Assembly: GCA_001657325.1 (NCBI GenBank)
Contig: LWRO01000047.1
Span: 1 to 34,455 of the forward strand
DNA from: Geitlerinema sp. BBD 1991-9
GTDB lineage: Bacteria > Cyanobacteriota > Cyanobacteriia > Cyanobacteriales > Geitlerinemataceae
Reading direction: 5' to 3'
Length of the DNA stretch: 34,455 nt
The first letter of the stretch is position 1. Each line of letters opens with the position of its first letter. Below the pieces are notes generated by a model that was not told the origin of the DNA, ran no database searches, and saw only the letters and a program-made list of their open reading frames with translations. Positions 24,702 through 34,151 of the stretch are shown here, piece after piece. The translations under genes were made by a program, and so were the position numbers.

Positions 24702-24861
24702 ACAGTGAACAGTGAACAGTGAACAGTGAGCAGTGAACAGTGAGGAAGTTATCAGTTGCAAGTTGCTAAGAGGTGATGGCGACGACACAGATACACTCCG
24801 ACTGGAAACTGATAACTGAAAACTCACCCACTGCTCACTGCTCACTGCTCACTGCTCACTG
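24702..24861. repeat. Inverted pair of heptanucleotide tandem repeats
   Basis: Six ACAGTGA-type units (24702-24743) face four CACTGCT units (24829-24856), which are the same heptamer inverted. Between them GTTATCAGTT (near 24749) and AACTGATAAC (near 24808) are also complementary. The whole 160-bp tract can form a long imperfect hairpin, between the phosphorylase-like gene and ftsQ, and supplies the stop codon of the former. Confidence 0.65.
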
Positions 24862-25506
24862 TAAAAGCTGGAGCGATCGAGATAGGGTGCTTAAGGTTCG
24901 TAAGGCGGCTATTGAGCCTCGGATGAGGTGGAAGGCGGGGAGGGGACGACGGAGAAAGGCCAAGGCCAGCGATCTCGGTTTGAGCGTTCCGGTTGCGTCG
25001 AGGGTGTTCGATAAATCGGGTAAATCTCGATCGCACCCGTCGCTGACGACGCGCACCATGGCGGCGGTGGGAAACGCCTCGAAAACTGCCATGCCTTCCA
25101 TATCGACGAGATCGGCTTGCGTGGCTTGGTGGAGTTGGCGTTTGGCTTCGGCACGATCGACCGGTTGTTCGACCGTACAAACGCGCGTGAGCGGTAAGTC
25201 GAGATGGGGTTGGCTCGATCGAATCCATCCGAGATCGCTGCTTACCATGCTTCCATCGATGGTGATGCACTCGCGACACAGCGTTCCCGCACCGACGGGA
25301 AACTGCGAGGACAAACTTCCGCCCAACCCCATGACTAACACCCGTGAGACTTGAGGATTTTGCGCTTTCCACGTTTGTAAAAATTGACGGACGGGTTCAA
25401 TTCCGACGGGAATGGCGACGACCAACCTTCGATCGGGTGGGTTGAGGGCGCGACGGACTGTTTTATATTCAATCCCTTGGGGAACGAAAATCACATCGAG
25501 ATTCAT
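24856..25506 (-). CDS. Nucleoside phosphorylase/nucleosidase-like protein
   Basis: The 216-residue protein resembles the PNP/MTA-SAH nucleosidase superfamily: an N-terminal strand DVIFVPQGIEYKTV, RVLVMGLGGSLS, the ribose-binding DMEGMAVFEAF and the following VRVVSDGCDRDLPDL, which carries the expected catalytic Asp. The base and sugar substrates are not clear; some short members work on hopanoid precursors. The start is ATG at 25506, 12 bases after the sbcC stop, so the two are probably co-transcribed. The stop codon lies within heptamer repeats, so the natural C-terminus may have been changed. Confidence 0.75.
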   Translation of the reverse strand: MNLDVIFVPQGIEYKTVRRALNPPDRRLVVAIPVGIEPVRQFLQTWKAQNPQVSRVLVMGLGGSLSSQFPVGAGTLCRECITIDGSMVSSDLGWIRSSQPHLDLPLTRVCTVEQPVDRAEAKRQLHQATQADLVDMEGMAVFEAFPTAAMVRVVSDGCDRDLPDLSNTLDATGTLKPRSLALAFLRRPLPAFHLIRGSIAALRTLSTLSRSLQLLQ

Positions 25507-25518
25507 ATTTTTTAGATG

Positions 25519-28500
25519 TCAAACGGACACGCGAACTTCCGAACCGGCATCGGTTTTTTGCACTTCGATGCGCGTTTCAAACGCTTCTTTCAAGCGGGGG
25601 ATGTGCGTCACGGCTAAAATACAGGCAAAATCTGGCGCGATCGCTTCGATGGCAGAAATCAACCGCTCGCATCCTCGATCGTCTTGGGTGCCGAACCCTT
25701 CATCGACGACGAGCATCTGTAACGCTGCACCCGACCGTTGTGCTAAGAGTTTCGAGAGCGCTAACCGAATGGCGAAATCGATGCGAAAGGCTTCGCCGCC
25801 GGAATAGGTTTCGTAAGGGCGCGTCCCTCGAGAGTCCGCAATAAAAATCTCTAGCGTTTCAATGAGTTTCGAGCTTTTTTTACTGCCTTTAGTGGCTTTT
25901 TGGGTGACGAATTGCACGTGCAACTGATTTGCACTCAAACGGGAGAGCAAGCGATTCGTCTCGGCTTCCAGTTGGGGTAAAACGGTTTCGATGGTGAGAG
26001 CTTGAATGCCGTTTTTCCCGAAAGCTTGGGAGAGTTCTTTGTAAACCCAATGTCGGCGACGAATCGCTTCGAGTTGCTCGTGCGTTCGATCGATCTGTTC
26101 GCGAACGGAATCTAAATGTTGTTTTTGCTGTTGCAGCCGTCCCAAACGAGCGAGTCGATCGTTGAGGGTCGATCGACGCTGTTGAATGTCTCCTTGCAAT
26201 CGATCGAGATCGGCGCTGAGATCGGGGGTTGCATCCAGACGAGTTCGCATCTCTCGTCCTTGCTGTTCTAAATTTGCCAGTTCCTGCGATCGATCGGCTG
26301 AATTGGTGTCGAGTTCGGCGATCTGTTGTTGCAGGCGCGGCATTTCTGCTTCGGCGGTTTTTAACGCCTCCATTTCCGACAAACCCCCCTGGGATTGACG
26401 CAACTGGGAGCGCACGGCATTATGAGCGTCGAGATCGTAATTGACGTTGGCGATATAGCGATCGAGATCGGCCAGTTGTCGCGCCCCATCGGAATCCGTT
26501 CGCAACGTCGCGAGTTCTCGATCGATCGACGTTAACTGTTCCTGGTATTCCGGCCGCCGATCTTCGAGTCGTTGTAACTGTCGTCGCGCTTGTTGCAATT
26601 GTGCCTGTTGAATATCGACCCACCGCAATCGATCGACAGCGTTTCGTGCCAAGGCCAATTCCTTATCGTTGTAGTTTAAGTCTGCCAAAGCTCGATCGAC
26701 GGACTCGATTTCCGAGCGTTCTTCCGCGCCGTAATTGTCTTCTGCCAGAGTTTCCAAAATCGCTTCCCGTTCCGCGATCGCCCGCTGCAAGGTTTCCCAC
26801 TCGTCCTCACTCGCCGAAAGTTTCGCCTGAAGTTGTCCCCGTCGCTCTCGCAGTGCGTCGTAACTCGTCAACTCCTGTTTTAAATCGCGATATTCCTGAC
26901 GCAAAATGGCGATTTCCCGTTGGGAGATGGCGATCTGCTCCTTGACCACCCACAACTGATGCAAAGTTTCCTCGTGTTCCTTGCGATGTTTTTGCGAGAC
27001 CAACTCCCAGTGATGTTCGTCGAGGGATCGATCGCATAAAGGACAGGTGGCTTCGGGATCTTGCAACAGTTCGATTTTTCGATCGATCTCTTGCAACCGC
27101 GCCTCGTAATCCCGTTGGTGTGCCTCCAGTCGATCGAGAAAACTGCGCCGTTCCCGTCCTTTCTCCTCAACCCGATGTTGGTAAACCCGCTTTTTCTCTA
27201 ATATCTCGATTTGTTCGCCAACCTCTTGTAACGCCTGTTCCAATTCCGGCCGCGTTCGTTGGCGTTGGGTTAACGTCTCTTGCTGGCGTTGCCATTGTTC
27301 CAATTGACTTTCCAATCGCGCCCGCACTCGATCGAGTTCCACTTGCAACTGAAGCCGACGCTGCATTAACGGCGACGCTTGGGCGTGTTTGCGTTCCAAC
27401 TCCGACAACTGCGCCCGCGCCTGCGTCAGTTCCACCACACCCGCTTCGATTTCCGCTTCCCGTTTCAGGGTTTGCTGGAGTTCCCGTTCCTGTTGCTCCA
27501 AACCACTGAGTCTCGTTTCGATCTGTTGCTGTTGCTGTTGGAGGTCGGAAATTGCCCGATCGAGTTCTTGTCGGATTTTCGTGCGACGTTGGTTCGCATC
27601 TCGATCTCGGGCGAACTTTTCAGTGTAGCCATCGTCTTCGGCTTGCAATTGGCAATATCGATCGTAACCGTCGCGAATTTCTGAGGATCGATCGAGTCGT
27701 TGTTGCAATTCCTCCTGTCGCCCCTGCAACCGAGATCGACTGTCTTGTAGGCGCTGCAACTCTTGGTGGACGCGATCGTATTGTTGTCGATACCAATCGA
27801 GTTGTTGTTGCCAGGTTTGGCGTTGCGTTTGTTGCACCTGAAGCTGTTGGTGTTGTTGCGTCGCGTCTTCTTGTTCCTGTTGCAAGGTGGCGATTTCTGC
27901 TTCGGTTTCCGCTAAATCCTTGGCGAGAACTTCGTCCGCGTGAAGTTGCGTGCGAAGTTGCACGAGACTTTGTTCGAGAACGTCTGCTTGGGTTTTGGCT
28001 TGTTTGGCGATGTCCTTCGATTTGTCTGCGAGTACGTCGTATCGATCGAGTTTCAATAAGTTCGCTAAAACCTGTTTGCGCTCTGTCGGTTTCTTGACCA
28101 TGAATTCGTCAGCTCGTCCCTGGCGCAAATAGGCCGAACAGACGAAGGTATCGTAGTCTAATTTGATCGTATCGAGGATTTTTTGCTGGGTTGCCCGCAG
28201 GCCTTTCGCCGTAATCGATCGAAATCCGTTAGGCGTTTCGACTTGAAATTCTAGAACGCTTGACTGTCCCCGCCGTTTGCGTCGCACGATGCGAAAGACT
28301 TGTTCTTGGCATTGAAACACGAAATCGACACGCACTTCTTTTTCGCCGACTCGGATCGCATCGTCTTCTGAGGCCGCACGACTTTTTCCCCATACCGACC
28401 AAGCGATCGCTTCGAGGAGCGACGATTTCCCCGCACCGTTTTCTCCACAAATACAAGCCGTGTGCAGTCCGCGAAAGTCTAAGGTCGCGTGGTGATAGCT

Positions 28501-28536
28501 AAAGAAATTTTGCAGCGTCAGTTGAATCGGTATCAT
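25519..28536 (-). CDS. sbcC: SMC-family nuclease subunit SbcC (Rad50-like)
   Basis: Large ATPase that with SbcD cleaves DNA hairpins and ends. The 1005-residue protein shows Walker A GENGAGKS (31-38), the Q-loop region AYLRQGRADEFM, two long coiled-coil arms rich in Gln/Glu/Arg, the zinc hook C498-P-L-C501 between them, the ABC signature YSGGEAFRIDFAIRLALSK and Walker B MLVVDEGFGTQD. The start is ATG at 28536. No sbcD is adjacent; the partner must be encoded elsewhere. The phosphorylase-like gene follows closely on the same strand. Confidence 0.95.
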   Translation of the reverse strand: MIPIQLTLQNFFSYHHATLDFRGLHTACICGENGAGKSSLLEAIAWSVWGKSRAASEDDAIRVGEKEVRVDFVFQCQEQVFRIVRRKRRGQSSVLEFQVETPNGFRSITAKGLRATQQKILDTIKLDYDTFVCSAYLRQGRADEFMVKKPTERKQVLANLLKLDRYDVLADKSKDIAKQAKTQADVLEQSLVQLRTQLHADEVLAKDLAETEAEIATLQQEQEDATQQHQQLQVQQTQRQTWQQQLDWYRQQYDRVHQELQRLQDSRSRLQGRQEELQQRLDRSSEIRDGYDRYCQLQAEDDGYTEKFARDRDANQRRTKIRQELDRAISDLQQQQQQIETRLSGLEQQERELQQTLKREAEIEAGVVELTQARAQLSELERKHAQASPLMQRRLQLQVELDRVRARLESQLEQWQRQQETLTQRQRTRPELEQALQEVGEQIEILEKKRVYQHRVEEKGRERRSFLDRLEAHQRDYEARLQEIDRKIELLQDPEATCPLCDRSLDEHHWELVSQKHRKEHEETLHQLWVVKEQIAISQREIAILRQEYRDLKQELTSYDALRERRGQLQAKLSASEDEWETLQRAIAEREAILETLAEDNYGAEERSEIESVDRALADLNYNDKELALARNAVDRLRWVDIQQAQLQQARRQLQRLEDRRPEYQEQLTSIDRELATLRTDSDGARQLADLDRYIANVNYDLDAHNAVRSQLRQSQGGLSEMEALKTAEAEMPRLQQQIAELDTNSADRSQELANLEQQGREMRTRLDATPDLSADLDRLQGDIQQRRSTLNDRLARLGRLQQQKQHLDSVREQIDRTHEQLEAIRRRHWVYKELSQAFGKNGIQALTIETVLPQLEAETNRLLSRLSANQLHVQFVTQKATKGSKKSSKLIETLEIFIADSRGTRPYETYSGGEAFRIDFAIRLALSKLLAQRSGAALQMLVVDEGFGTQDDRGCERLISAIEAIAPDFACILAVTHIPRLKEAFETRIEVQKTDAGSEVRVSV

Positions 28537-28897
28537 GCAAACCAGGGGAGATCGGTGTCAGAAATTTAAAATTCAACGTGATATTTTGCGGGATTTCCGA
28601 TATTTTAACTCGATTTTGTGGCTCGGGTTAAACTGTCAAAAAGAAAAGTACGAGAATTTTCGATCGATCGAGATTTACAAGTGTCGGTTCGAGGGATCGA
28701 TCGACGCTTCGTTAACACAACCTACGGTAGATTTACGGACTTTAAGATCGTCGGCAACACTAGATAGAGGTTACATGGCAAAGAGTGGGTTGCATTCGTG
28801 GCACGAGACGCTACAATAAGCGGAACCCTCGGTTTCCGATCCATCATTTGAGTTTCCGAGCGTCGTCACGTTTGCCTCGCGTGCAAGTCGCACTCTG
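28537..28897. other. 361-bp divergent gap between sbcC and the DUF815 gene
   Basis: No credible gene is seen. It should hold promoters for both genes; one rightward candidate is listed at 28790-28817. A short imperfect inverted repeat (CGGAACC/GGTTTCCG) lies just after it. Confidence 0.5.
28790..28817 (+). promoter_or_regulatory. Candidate promoter for the DUF815 gene
   Basis: TTGCAT (28790-28795) and TACAAT (28812-28817) are 16 bases apart, about 80 bases upstream of the start codon. Confidence 0.45.
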
Positions 28898-30184
28898 ATG
28901 AATACGACTTCAATTCGATTTCTCCAACATCAAGCCGCATCGTTGCTGCTTTATCAATCCGTACTGACTGACGAGGTGGGTTTGGCATTTCTGGGTTTGC
29001 TCGACACGCTGTATCACGGGAACAAACCCACCGATTGTCTCTACGCTTACGGTCGATGGTTTAAAGCACTGAGCGCGTTGGGAAAAAGTTGGCAAAGCCA
29101 CCTGATCGATCGAATTTTGTTCGATGACAATCCCTTTTCTCGACAAGTTCAACAGCACCCGCTGGAAACACTGGCGGTTCCCCTAGTGGCGGCGGCGAAG
29201 CACGATTTACAGGCGTTGCAACATCTCTACAATTGCGACAGTGAAACCTTGAGTCAGTGGGTGCGATTAGTCACGAAGTCGGAAAAAACACCCGTTGCTG
29301 TTCCCAAAACGACAACACCCCACCCGGTTTCGCTACCCGAGTTTGCATCGTGGGGCGATGCTTTGCCTCAACTGGCAGACTATCACCGCCGCCACGGTGC
29401 GGGGTTGTTCGCTCGGTATCGCGCGCTGCGTTGGGAGGCGGAAACGCTACAGGGAATTCCCCACCCCGATCCCGTTCGGTTAGCCGATCTAGCCGGTTAC
29501 AACCGACAGAAAACAGCGTTAATTGATAATGTTAAAGTCTTACTCGCCGGATATCCCACACTGCACGTTTTGCTCTATGGCTGTCGCGGTTCGGGGAAAT
29601 CGTCTTTGGTGAAGGCGGTGGCGAACGAGTTTGCCGATCGAAACTTGCGGTTAGTCGAAGTGGCGAAATCTGACTTGCGAGATTTGCCCTCGATCGTCGA
29701 ACAACTGCGAGATCTGCCCCAAAAATCGATCCTTTTCGTCGACGATCTCTCCTTTGAAGAAGACGACGAAGCTTTTAAAGCCTTGAAAGTGGTTTTAGAA
29801 GGTGGTGCGACGGCTCGAGCGTCTAACGTCGTCGTGTACGCCACCTCGAACCGCCGCCATCTCGTGCGCGAGTTTTTTGAAGATCGTCCGCGCCCGGGTC
29901 AAGGCGATGAAGTTCACGCTTGGGACACGGTGCAGGAAAAGCTATCTTTTAGCGATCGATTTGGGCTGCATCTGACTTTTGAACCGACGAACCAGGACAC
30001 CTATCTGGAAATCGTGCGCCATCTCGCTGGCAAAGCACGGTTGGATATTTCGATCGAGGCCTTGGACGCGCGAGCCTTGCAATGGGCAACGCAACACAAC
30101 GGTCGATCGGGACGCACCGCTCGGCAATTTATCGATTTCCTACAGGCTGAACTGGCCCTGTCTCCTCCCGATGTTTGGTCGTGA
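28898..30184 (+). CDS. DUF815-family AAA+ ATPase
   Basis: The 428-residue protein has a helical N-terminal region, then the AAA+ core: Walker A GCRGSGKS (228-235), Walker B SILFVDDLSFEEDDE, sensor-1-like VVVYATSNRRHLV, and a run around EFFEDRPRPGQGDEVHAWD and EKLSFSDRFGLHLTF that is typical of DUF815. These are predicted ATPases, close to DnaA/DnaC-type clamp or chaperone ATPases; the client is unknown. ATG start at 28898, no strong ribosome-binding site. It is divergent from sbcC. Confidence 0.9.
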   Translation: MNTTSIRFLQHQAASLLLYQSVLTDEVGLAFLGLLDTLYHGNKPTDCLYAYGRWFKALSALGKSWQSHLIDRILFDDNPFSRQVQQHPLETLAVPLVAAAKHDLQALQHLYNCDSETLSQWVRLVTKSEKTPVAVPKTTTPHPVSLPEFASWGDALPQLADYHRRHGAGLFARYRALRWEAETLQGIPHPDPVRLADLAGYNRQKTALIDNVKVLLAGYPTLHVLLYGCRGSGKSSLVKAVANEFADRNLRLVEVAKSDLRDLPSIVEQLRDLPQKSILFVDDLSFEEDDEAFKALKVVLEGGATARASNVVVYATSNRRHLVREFFEDRPRPGQGDEVHAWDTVQEKLSFSDRFGLHLTFEPTNQDTYLEIVRHLAGKARLDISIEALDARALQWATQHNGRSGRTARQFIDFLQAELALSPPDVWS

Positions 30185-30387
30185 AGAAGAACGATTTCAA
30201 TATCCATGATTTTCACGAGATCGTGTTGGAAATGGACGAGAAATCTCATCGATCCGGAAAAACTTAATATTTATTTAAGAAAATTGTCGGACGTGTAAAA
30301 TTACATGAATTTTAAAGACATAGCTAAAATAAGCTAAGATAGGGCTTAATAAAAAATCACCTTTAATTTAAAGTTCTTCACAATAAT

Positions 30388-32280
30388 ATGGAAGATTTAA
30401 TGCCAATGACGGGGATCGAAGCGCGAAAGACTCAAAGACCGTATAAACCAATGCCCCGCCCATCCCATCGTATTTCCCTCGATAAATTTTTCGTTCTCTC
30501 ACGGGATCTGTTGTGTGTCGTTGGAGCAGATAGTTATTTCAAACAGCTAACAGAAGCTTGGACGAGCGTTCTCGGTTACTCTCACGCAGAACTGAGATCC
30601 CGCCCTTGGCTCGAATGGGTTCACCCGGAAGATTTACCGAAAACCCTTGCGACAATCAACGAACTCGTCATCGCTGGCAAAGAGAAGGTAACGTTTAAAA
30701 ATCGTTATCGATGTCGCAACGGCACTTATAAATGGCTTTCGTGGCAAGCGACCTTCGACAACGCAGCGGGAGCGATCTACGCTAACGTTTGCGATCTTGG
30801 CGAGCGCCCTGGATGTACCCTCATCTTTCATCCCGCCACGCAAAAGTTCAACACCCCAGAAGAACATCTTCGCCTGCTCGTGGATGGGGTAAAAGACTAC
30901 GCCATTTATATGCTCGACAAACACGGTCGCGTTGTGAGTTGGAATGCCGGAGCCGAACGCCTCAACGGTTGGACGAGCGACGAAATTCTCGGCAATTCCT
31001 TTGACGTCTTTTTCGCCCCCGACAGTTGCAAAAGTGGGATGCCGAGACGCATCTTACAACTGACGGAGACCTCGGGACGGGTCGAGTTTGAAAACTGGCG
31101 ACAGCGAAAAGACGGCTCGCAGTTTTGGGCTCACGTTACCCTCTCAGCCTTGCGAGACGAACAGGGTCAACTGCTCGGTTACGCTGTCGTAACGCGCGAC
31201 ATCACGACGCGCAAAGAACAGGAAGAAGCCCTGCAAGACGCCTACGATCGACTCGAACAGCGCGTCGAAGAACGCACGGCAGAACTCGTCGAAGCGAACG
31301 CCCGCCTGCAAGAAGAGATCTACATCCGTCAGGGAACTGAAGAAGCGCTTCGGGAGTCCCAAGAGCGCCTCCAGCAACAAGCGAGCCAACTGGCCAAGAC
31401 CCTGCGCGAATTGCAAAACACCCAAGCCCAATTAATTCAAACGGAAAAAATGTCGGGTTTGGGCCAACTGGTGGCGGGAGTCGCGCACGAAATCAACAAT
31501 CCTGTGGGCTTCATTCACGGCAACCTCGAACACCTGCATCTGTATGTCAACGACTTAGTGCGATTAATTCAGCTCTACCAACAGCACTATCCCAATGCCA
31601 ACCCCGACATCTCGACAACGATCGACGAGATCGATCTGGAATTCATCCTCACCGACATCCCCAAATTACTGGTGTCGATGAACGCTGGAACCCAACGCAT
31701 TCAAAGCATCGTGCAGTCGTTGCGCCAGTTTTCGCGCTTGGACGAGGCGCAATGTAAAGAAGTCAACCTTCACGACGGACTCGACAGCACCATCTTATTG
31801 TTGCAATACCGGTTGAAGGCTTGCGGGAAAGCCAAAACCATTGCTTTTGAAAAAGACTACGGCGAGCTTCCTCGCGTGGAATGTTACGCCGGGCAACTCA
31901 ATCAAGTTTTTGCCAACACCATCGAAAACGCCATTGATGCCATGCGAGAACGGGAAAAGCAGTTTCCCGACTCCGACTACACGCCTCGGTTGGCAGTGCG
32001 GACGCGGTGTCTCGGGGATTGCGTGTCGATCGAAATCCTCGACAACGGCATCGGGATGACGGAAAAGGTACGATCTCGGGTGTTCGATCCCTTCTTCACC
32101 ACGAAACCCGTCGGACAGGGAACGGGTTTGGGTCTCGCGACGAGCTATCAAATCGTCGTCAACAAACACGGCGGCCAGTTGTCGTGCGAGTCTAAGTACC
32201 GAGAGGGTGCGGCATTAACCATCAAATTGCCCGTTCGCTTAAAAGAAGGACAACACAGCCAATCGCTGCCGCTGCGATAA
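30388..32280 (+). CDS. Soluble sensor histidine kinase with two PAS domains
   Basis: The 630-residue kinase has PAS1 (about 30-135, with the NRYRCRNGTYKWLSW PAC end), PAS2 (about 155-278, YAIYMLDKHGRVVSWNAGAER to YAVVTRDITTRKEQ), a coiled coil (about 280-358), the dimerisation/H-box LVAGVAHEINNPVGF with His367, and an HATPase with the N-box NTIENAIDAM, G1 EILDNGIGM and G2 GTGLGLATSY. There is no membrane segment and no receiver domain, so it senses a cytoplasmic cue and signals to a partner not next to it. ATG at 30388; another ATG is 12 bases on. An AT-rich 203-base gap precedes it. Confidence 0.93.
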   Translation: MEDLMPMTGIEARKTQRPYKPMPRPSHRISLDKFFVLSRDLLCVVGADSYFKQLTEAWTSVLGYSHAELRSRPWLEWVHPEDLPKTLATINELVIAGKEKVTFKNRYRCRNGTYKWLSWQATFDNAAGAIYANVCDLGERPGCTLIFHPATQKFNTPEEHLRLLVDGVKDYAIYMLDKHGRVVSWNAGAERLNGWTSDEILGNSFDVFFAPDSCKSGMPRRILQLTETSGRVEFENWRQRKDGSQFWAHVTLSALRDEQGQLLGYAVVTRDITTRKEQEEALQDAYDRLEQRVEERTAELVEANARLQEEIYIRQGTEEALRESQERLQQQASQLAKTLRELQNTQAQLIQTEKMSGLGQLVAGVAHEINNPVGFIHGNLEHLHLYVNDLVRLIQLYQQHYPNANPDISTTIDEIDLEFILTDIPKLLVSMNAGTQRIQSIVQSLRQFSRLDEAQCKEVNLHDGLDSTILLLQYRLKACGKAKTIAFEKDYGELPRVECYAGQLNQVFANTIENAIDAMREREKQFPDSDYTPRLAVRTRCLGDCVSIEILDNGIGMTEKVRSRVFDPFFTTKPVGQGTGLGLATSYQIVVNKHGGQLSCESKYREGAALTIKLPVRLKEGQHSQSLPLR

Positions 32281-32382
32281 AAGTGCGACCAACGATTGTC
32301 TTCGATCGCTGAAACGACTAACTGGACGCTCGGCTTGAAGGAGTCGGGTTTTGACCGTTATTTCACCAGCGAGAAACCCATG

Positions 32383-33924
32383 CTACGCAGAACGTGTCGA
32401 TCTTGAGTCCGCCCAACGGACGATCGACTGATACAGTCCGTCGATGGTGAACTCTTCAGCTTCAAGGTCACATCGATCGAAATATTTCAAACAACTTTCC
32501 GTCGTTTGCGGGCCGATCGAGGCCAAGGCGACCTTCTCTAACGAAATACCACCCGCTGCTTCCACGAGTCGATCGAAATTCTTGACGGTTTTGGAACTCG
32601 CGAAGGTGACGACATCGACAGTTCCCTGACGCAACGCCGATAACGCTTCCGGTGTCAACGCCGCCGGACACCGGGACTCGTAAGCCGGAACCATCGTCAC
32701 TTGCGCCCCCGCTTCGGTAAACTGACGCATCAACAACTCCCGTCCTCCCGTTTCGACGCGAGGACAGAGAAACCGACGACCGGCTACGGGTTCGGGGAAG
32801 TGTTCGACGAGAGAATCCGCCACGAAATCTGGGGGGATAAAATCCGGTTGGAGACCCCGTCGATCGAGACTTTTGGCCGTTTTCCGTCCCACGACCGCAA
32901 TTTTCAACCCTGCCAGCGCACGAGCGTCTAAGCCTTTGTTCTGCAAGCGATCGAATAAAAAATCGACCCCGTTACTCGAGGAAAAAATCACCCAATCGAA
33001 TTCAGACCGTCGATCGATCGCCGCATCTAACGCCTCCCAACTCGACGGCGGCCCGATTTCTAACGCAGGGGTCGAAAGGGCATTGGCACCAGCTGCGCTC
33101 AACATCCCTTGAAAATCGCTCGACTGTCCGGTCGATCGCGTTACTAATACCGTTTTGCCAGCTAACGGACGGGTTTCGTCTACCATAGACTCCTCAACTG
33201 TATTCCAAACATCGCACCACAAAGCATCCCGCAACTGCACCACCTCCCCAACGACGATAACCGCCGGAGACAGGGATTCTCCCGCAGTGCGGTTCACTAT
33301 ATTGTCTAACGTTCCCGTCCAAACGCGCTGTTGGGAACGTCCCGCCCAGCGAACGATAGCGATCGGGGTTTGTGGCAATTTCCCCGCCTGCGTCAGTCGC
33401 TGGCAAATTGCCGCCAACTTCCGCCCTCCCATCAAAAACACCAGTGTGTCTAACTGTGCCAGTGCGTCCCAAGGTAATGCGTCTGGGTCGTGGGCGCTCG
33501 AGGCCGCAAATCCCGAACTGAGTTGGGTGTCTGTCAGAGGAATTCCCGCCAGAAGGGGAGCGGCGAGAACTGAGGAAATCCCCGGAACCACTTCAAACGG
33601 GCAGTTTGCCGCTTTCAGGGCGCGAATTTCCGAGGCACTGCGGCCGAACACGAAGGGGTCGCCTGCCTTCAGGCGAACCACCTGTTTGCCTTGGGTACAA
33701 TAGGCGACGAGGAGTCGATCGATGTCTGATTGGGGCGTACTGGGTTTTCCGCCGCGCTTTCCCACGTCGAGACACAGACAACTCGACGGCACCCACTCCA
33801 GCAGTCGATCGTCAGCCAGTGCGTCGTAAATTAGAACGTCTGCACGGGTCAACAGTCGCCGCCCCCGCACGGTGAGGTAGTCCACGTCTCCGAGTCCGGC
33901 ACCGACAATATAAACGGTTTTCAC
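32383..33924 (-). CDS. cobA-hemD: Fused uroporphyrinogen-III C-methyltransferase / uroporphyrinogen-III synthase
   Basis: The 513-residue protein joins two activities at the tetrapyrrole branch point. The N-terminal ~245 residues are SAM-dependent uroporphyrinogen-III methyltransferase (VYIVGAGLGDVDYLTVRG, VGKRGGK, VRLKAGDPFVFGR, VVPGISSVLAAP, LMGGRKL), leading to sirohaem and cobalamin. After a short linker, about 255-505 is uroporphyrinogen-III synthase (LAGKTVLVTRSTGQSS, VIFSSSNGVDFLF, VAVVG-type strand, VTFASSKTVKNF, ASIGPQTTESC), which closes the ring for haem and chlorophyll. Fusions of this kind occur in other bacteria. ATG start at 33924. A kinase gene converges from the left. Confidence 0.95.
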   Translation of the reverse strand: MKTVYIVGAGLGDVDYLTVRGRRLLTRADVLIYDALADDRLLEWVPSSCLCLDVGKRGGKPSTPQSDIDRLLVAYCTQGKQVVRLKAGDPFVFGRSASEIRALKAANCPFEVVPGISSVLAAPLLAGIPLTDTQLSSGFAASSAHDPDALPWDALAQLDTLVFLMGGRKLAAICQRLTQAGKLPQTPIAIVRWAGRSQQRVWTGTLDNIVNRTAGESLSPAVIVVGEVVQLRDALWCDVWNTVEESMVDETRPLAGKTVLVTRSTGQSSDFQGMLSAAGANALSTPALEIGPPSSWEALDAAIDRRSEFDWVIFSSSNGVDFLFDRLQNKGLDARALAGLKIAVVGRKTAKSLDRRGLQPDFIPPDFVADSLVEHFPEPVAGRRFLCPRVETGGRELLMRQFTEAGAQVTMVPAYESRCPAALTPEALSALRQGTVDVVTFASSKTVKNFDRLVEAAGGISLEKVALASIGPQTTESCLKYFDRCDLEAEEFTIDGLYQSIVRWADSRSTRSA

Positions 33925-33991
33925 GCTTGTTTCCTATCCCGACTCGGGCAGACTTCTCGCCGGCGCGACGGGGTTTCGTCCGAACCACAGC

Positions 33992-34114
33992 TTAGCGGCG
34001 CACGGCTTTCCAAGCGACCCACACTTGCCAAAAGAAAATGCCGCTGACGACTAAGGTAAAGGCAATTTGAAAATAAAAGTCCGGTCGCACGCTGAACGCA
34101 TCGAGATTCCACAT
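33992..34114 (-). CDS. Possible 40-residue membrane peptide
   Basis: From ATG 34114 the peptide has a short polar start (WNLDAFSVRPDFYF) and one hydrophobic helix (IAFTLVVSGIFFWQVWVAW) ending KAVRR, the size and shape of small thylakoid or respiratory complex subunits, though I cannot match one. No ribosome-binding site is evident. It is 67 bases upstream of cobA-hemD on the same strand, and a miniature element is inserted 38 bases before its start. Confidence 0.45.
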   Translation of the reverse strand: MWNLDAFSVRPDFYFQIAFTLVVSGIFFWQVWVAWKAVRR

Positions 34115-34151
34115 CGTCGGTAATCGGTAATGGTCAATCGGCGATCGACAT

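Noticed and set aside
24702-24861. CRISPR array
   Set aside because: The units are 7 bp with no spacers, so these are simple tandem repeats.
24773-25354. 193-codon plus-strand frame opposite the phosphorylase-like gene
   Set aside because: Begins in the tandem repeats and is antisense to a gene with clear family motifs.
27552-28097. Plus-strand open frame of 181 codons opposite sbcC
   Set aside because: Antisense shadow of the coiled-coil coding sequence, rich in Val/Arg/Ala without any domain.
28535-28819. 94-codon plus-strand frame upstream of the DUF815 gene
   Set aside because: Lies in the divergent promoter gap, contains a promoter-like sequence, and has no recognisable protein features.
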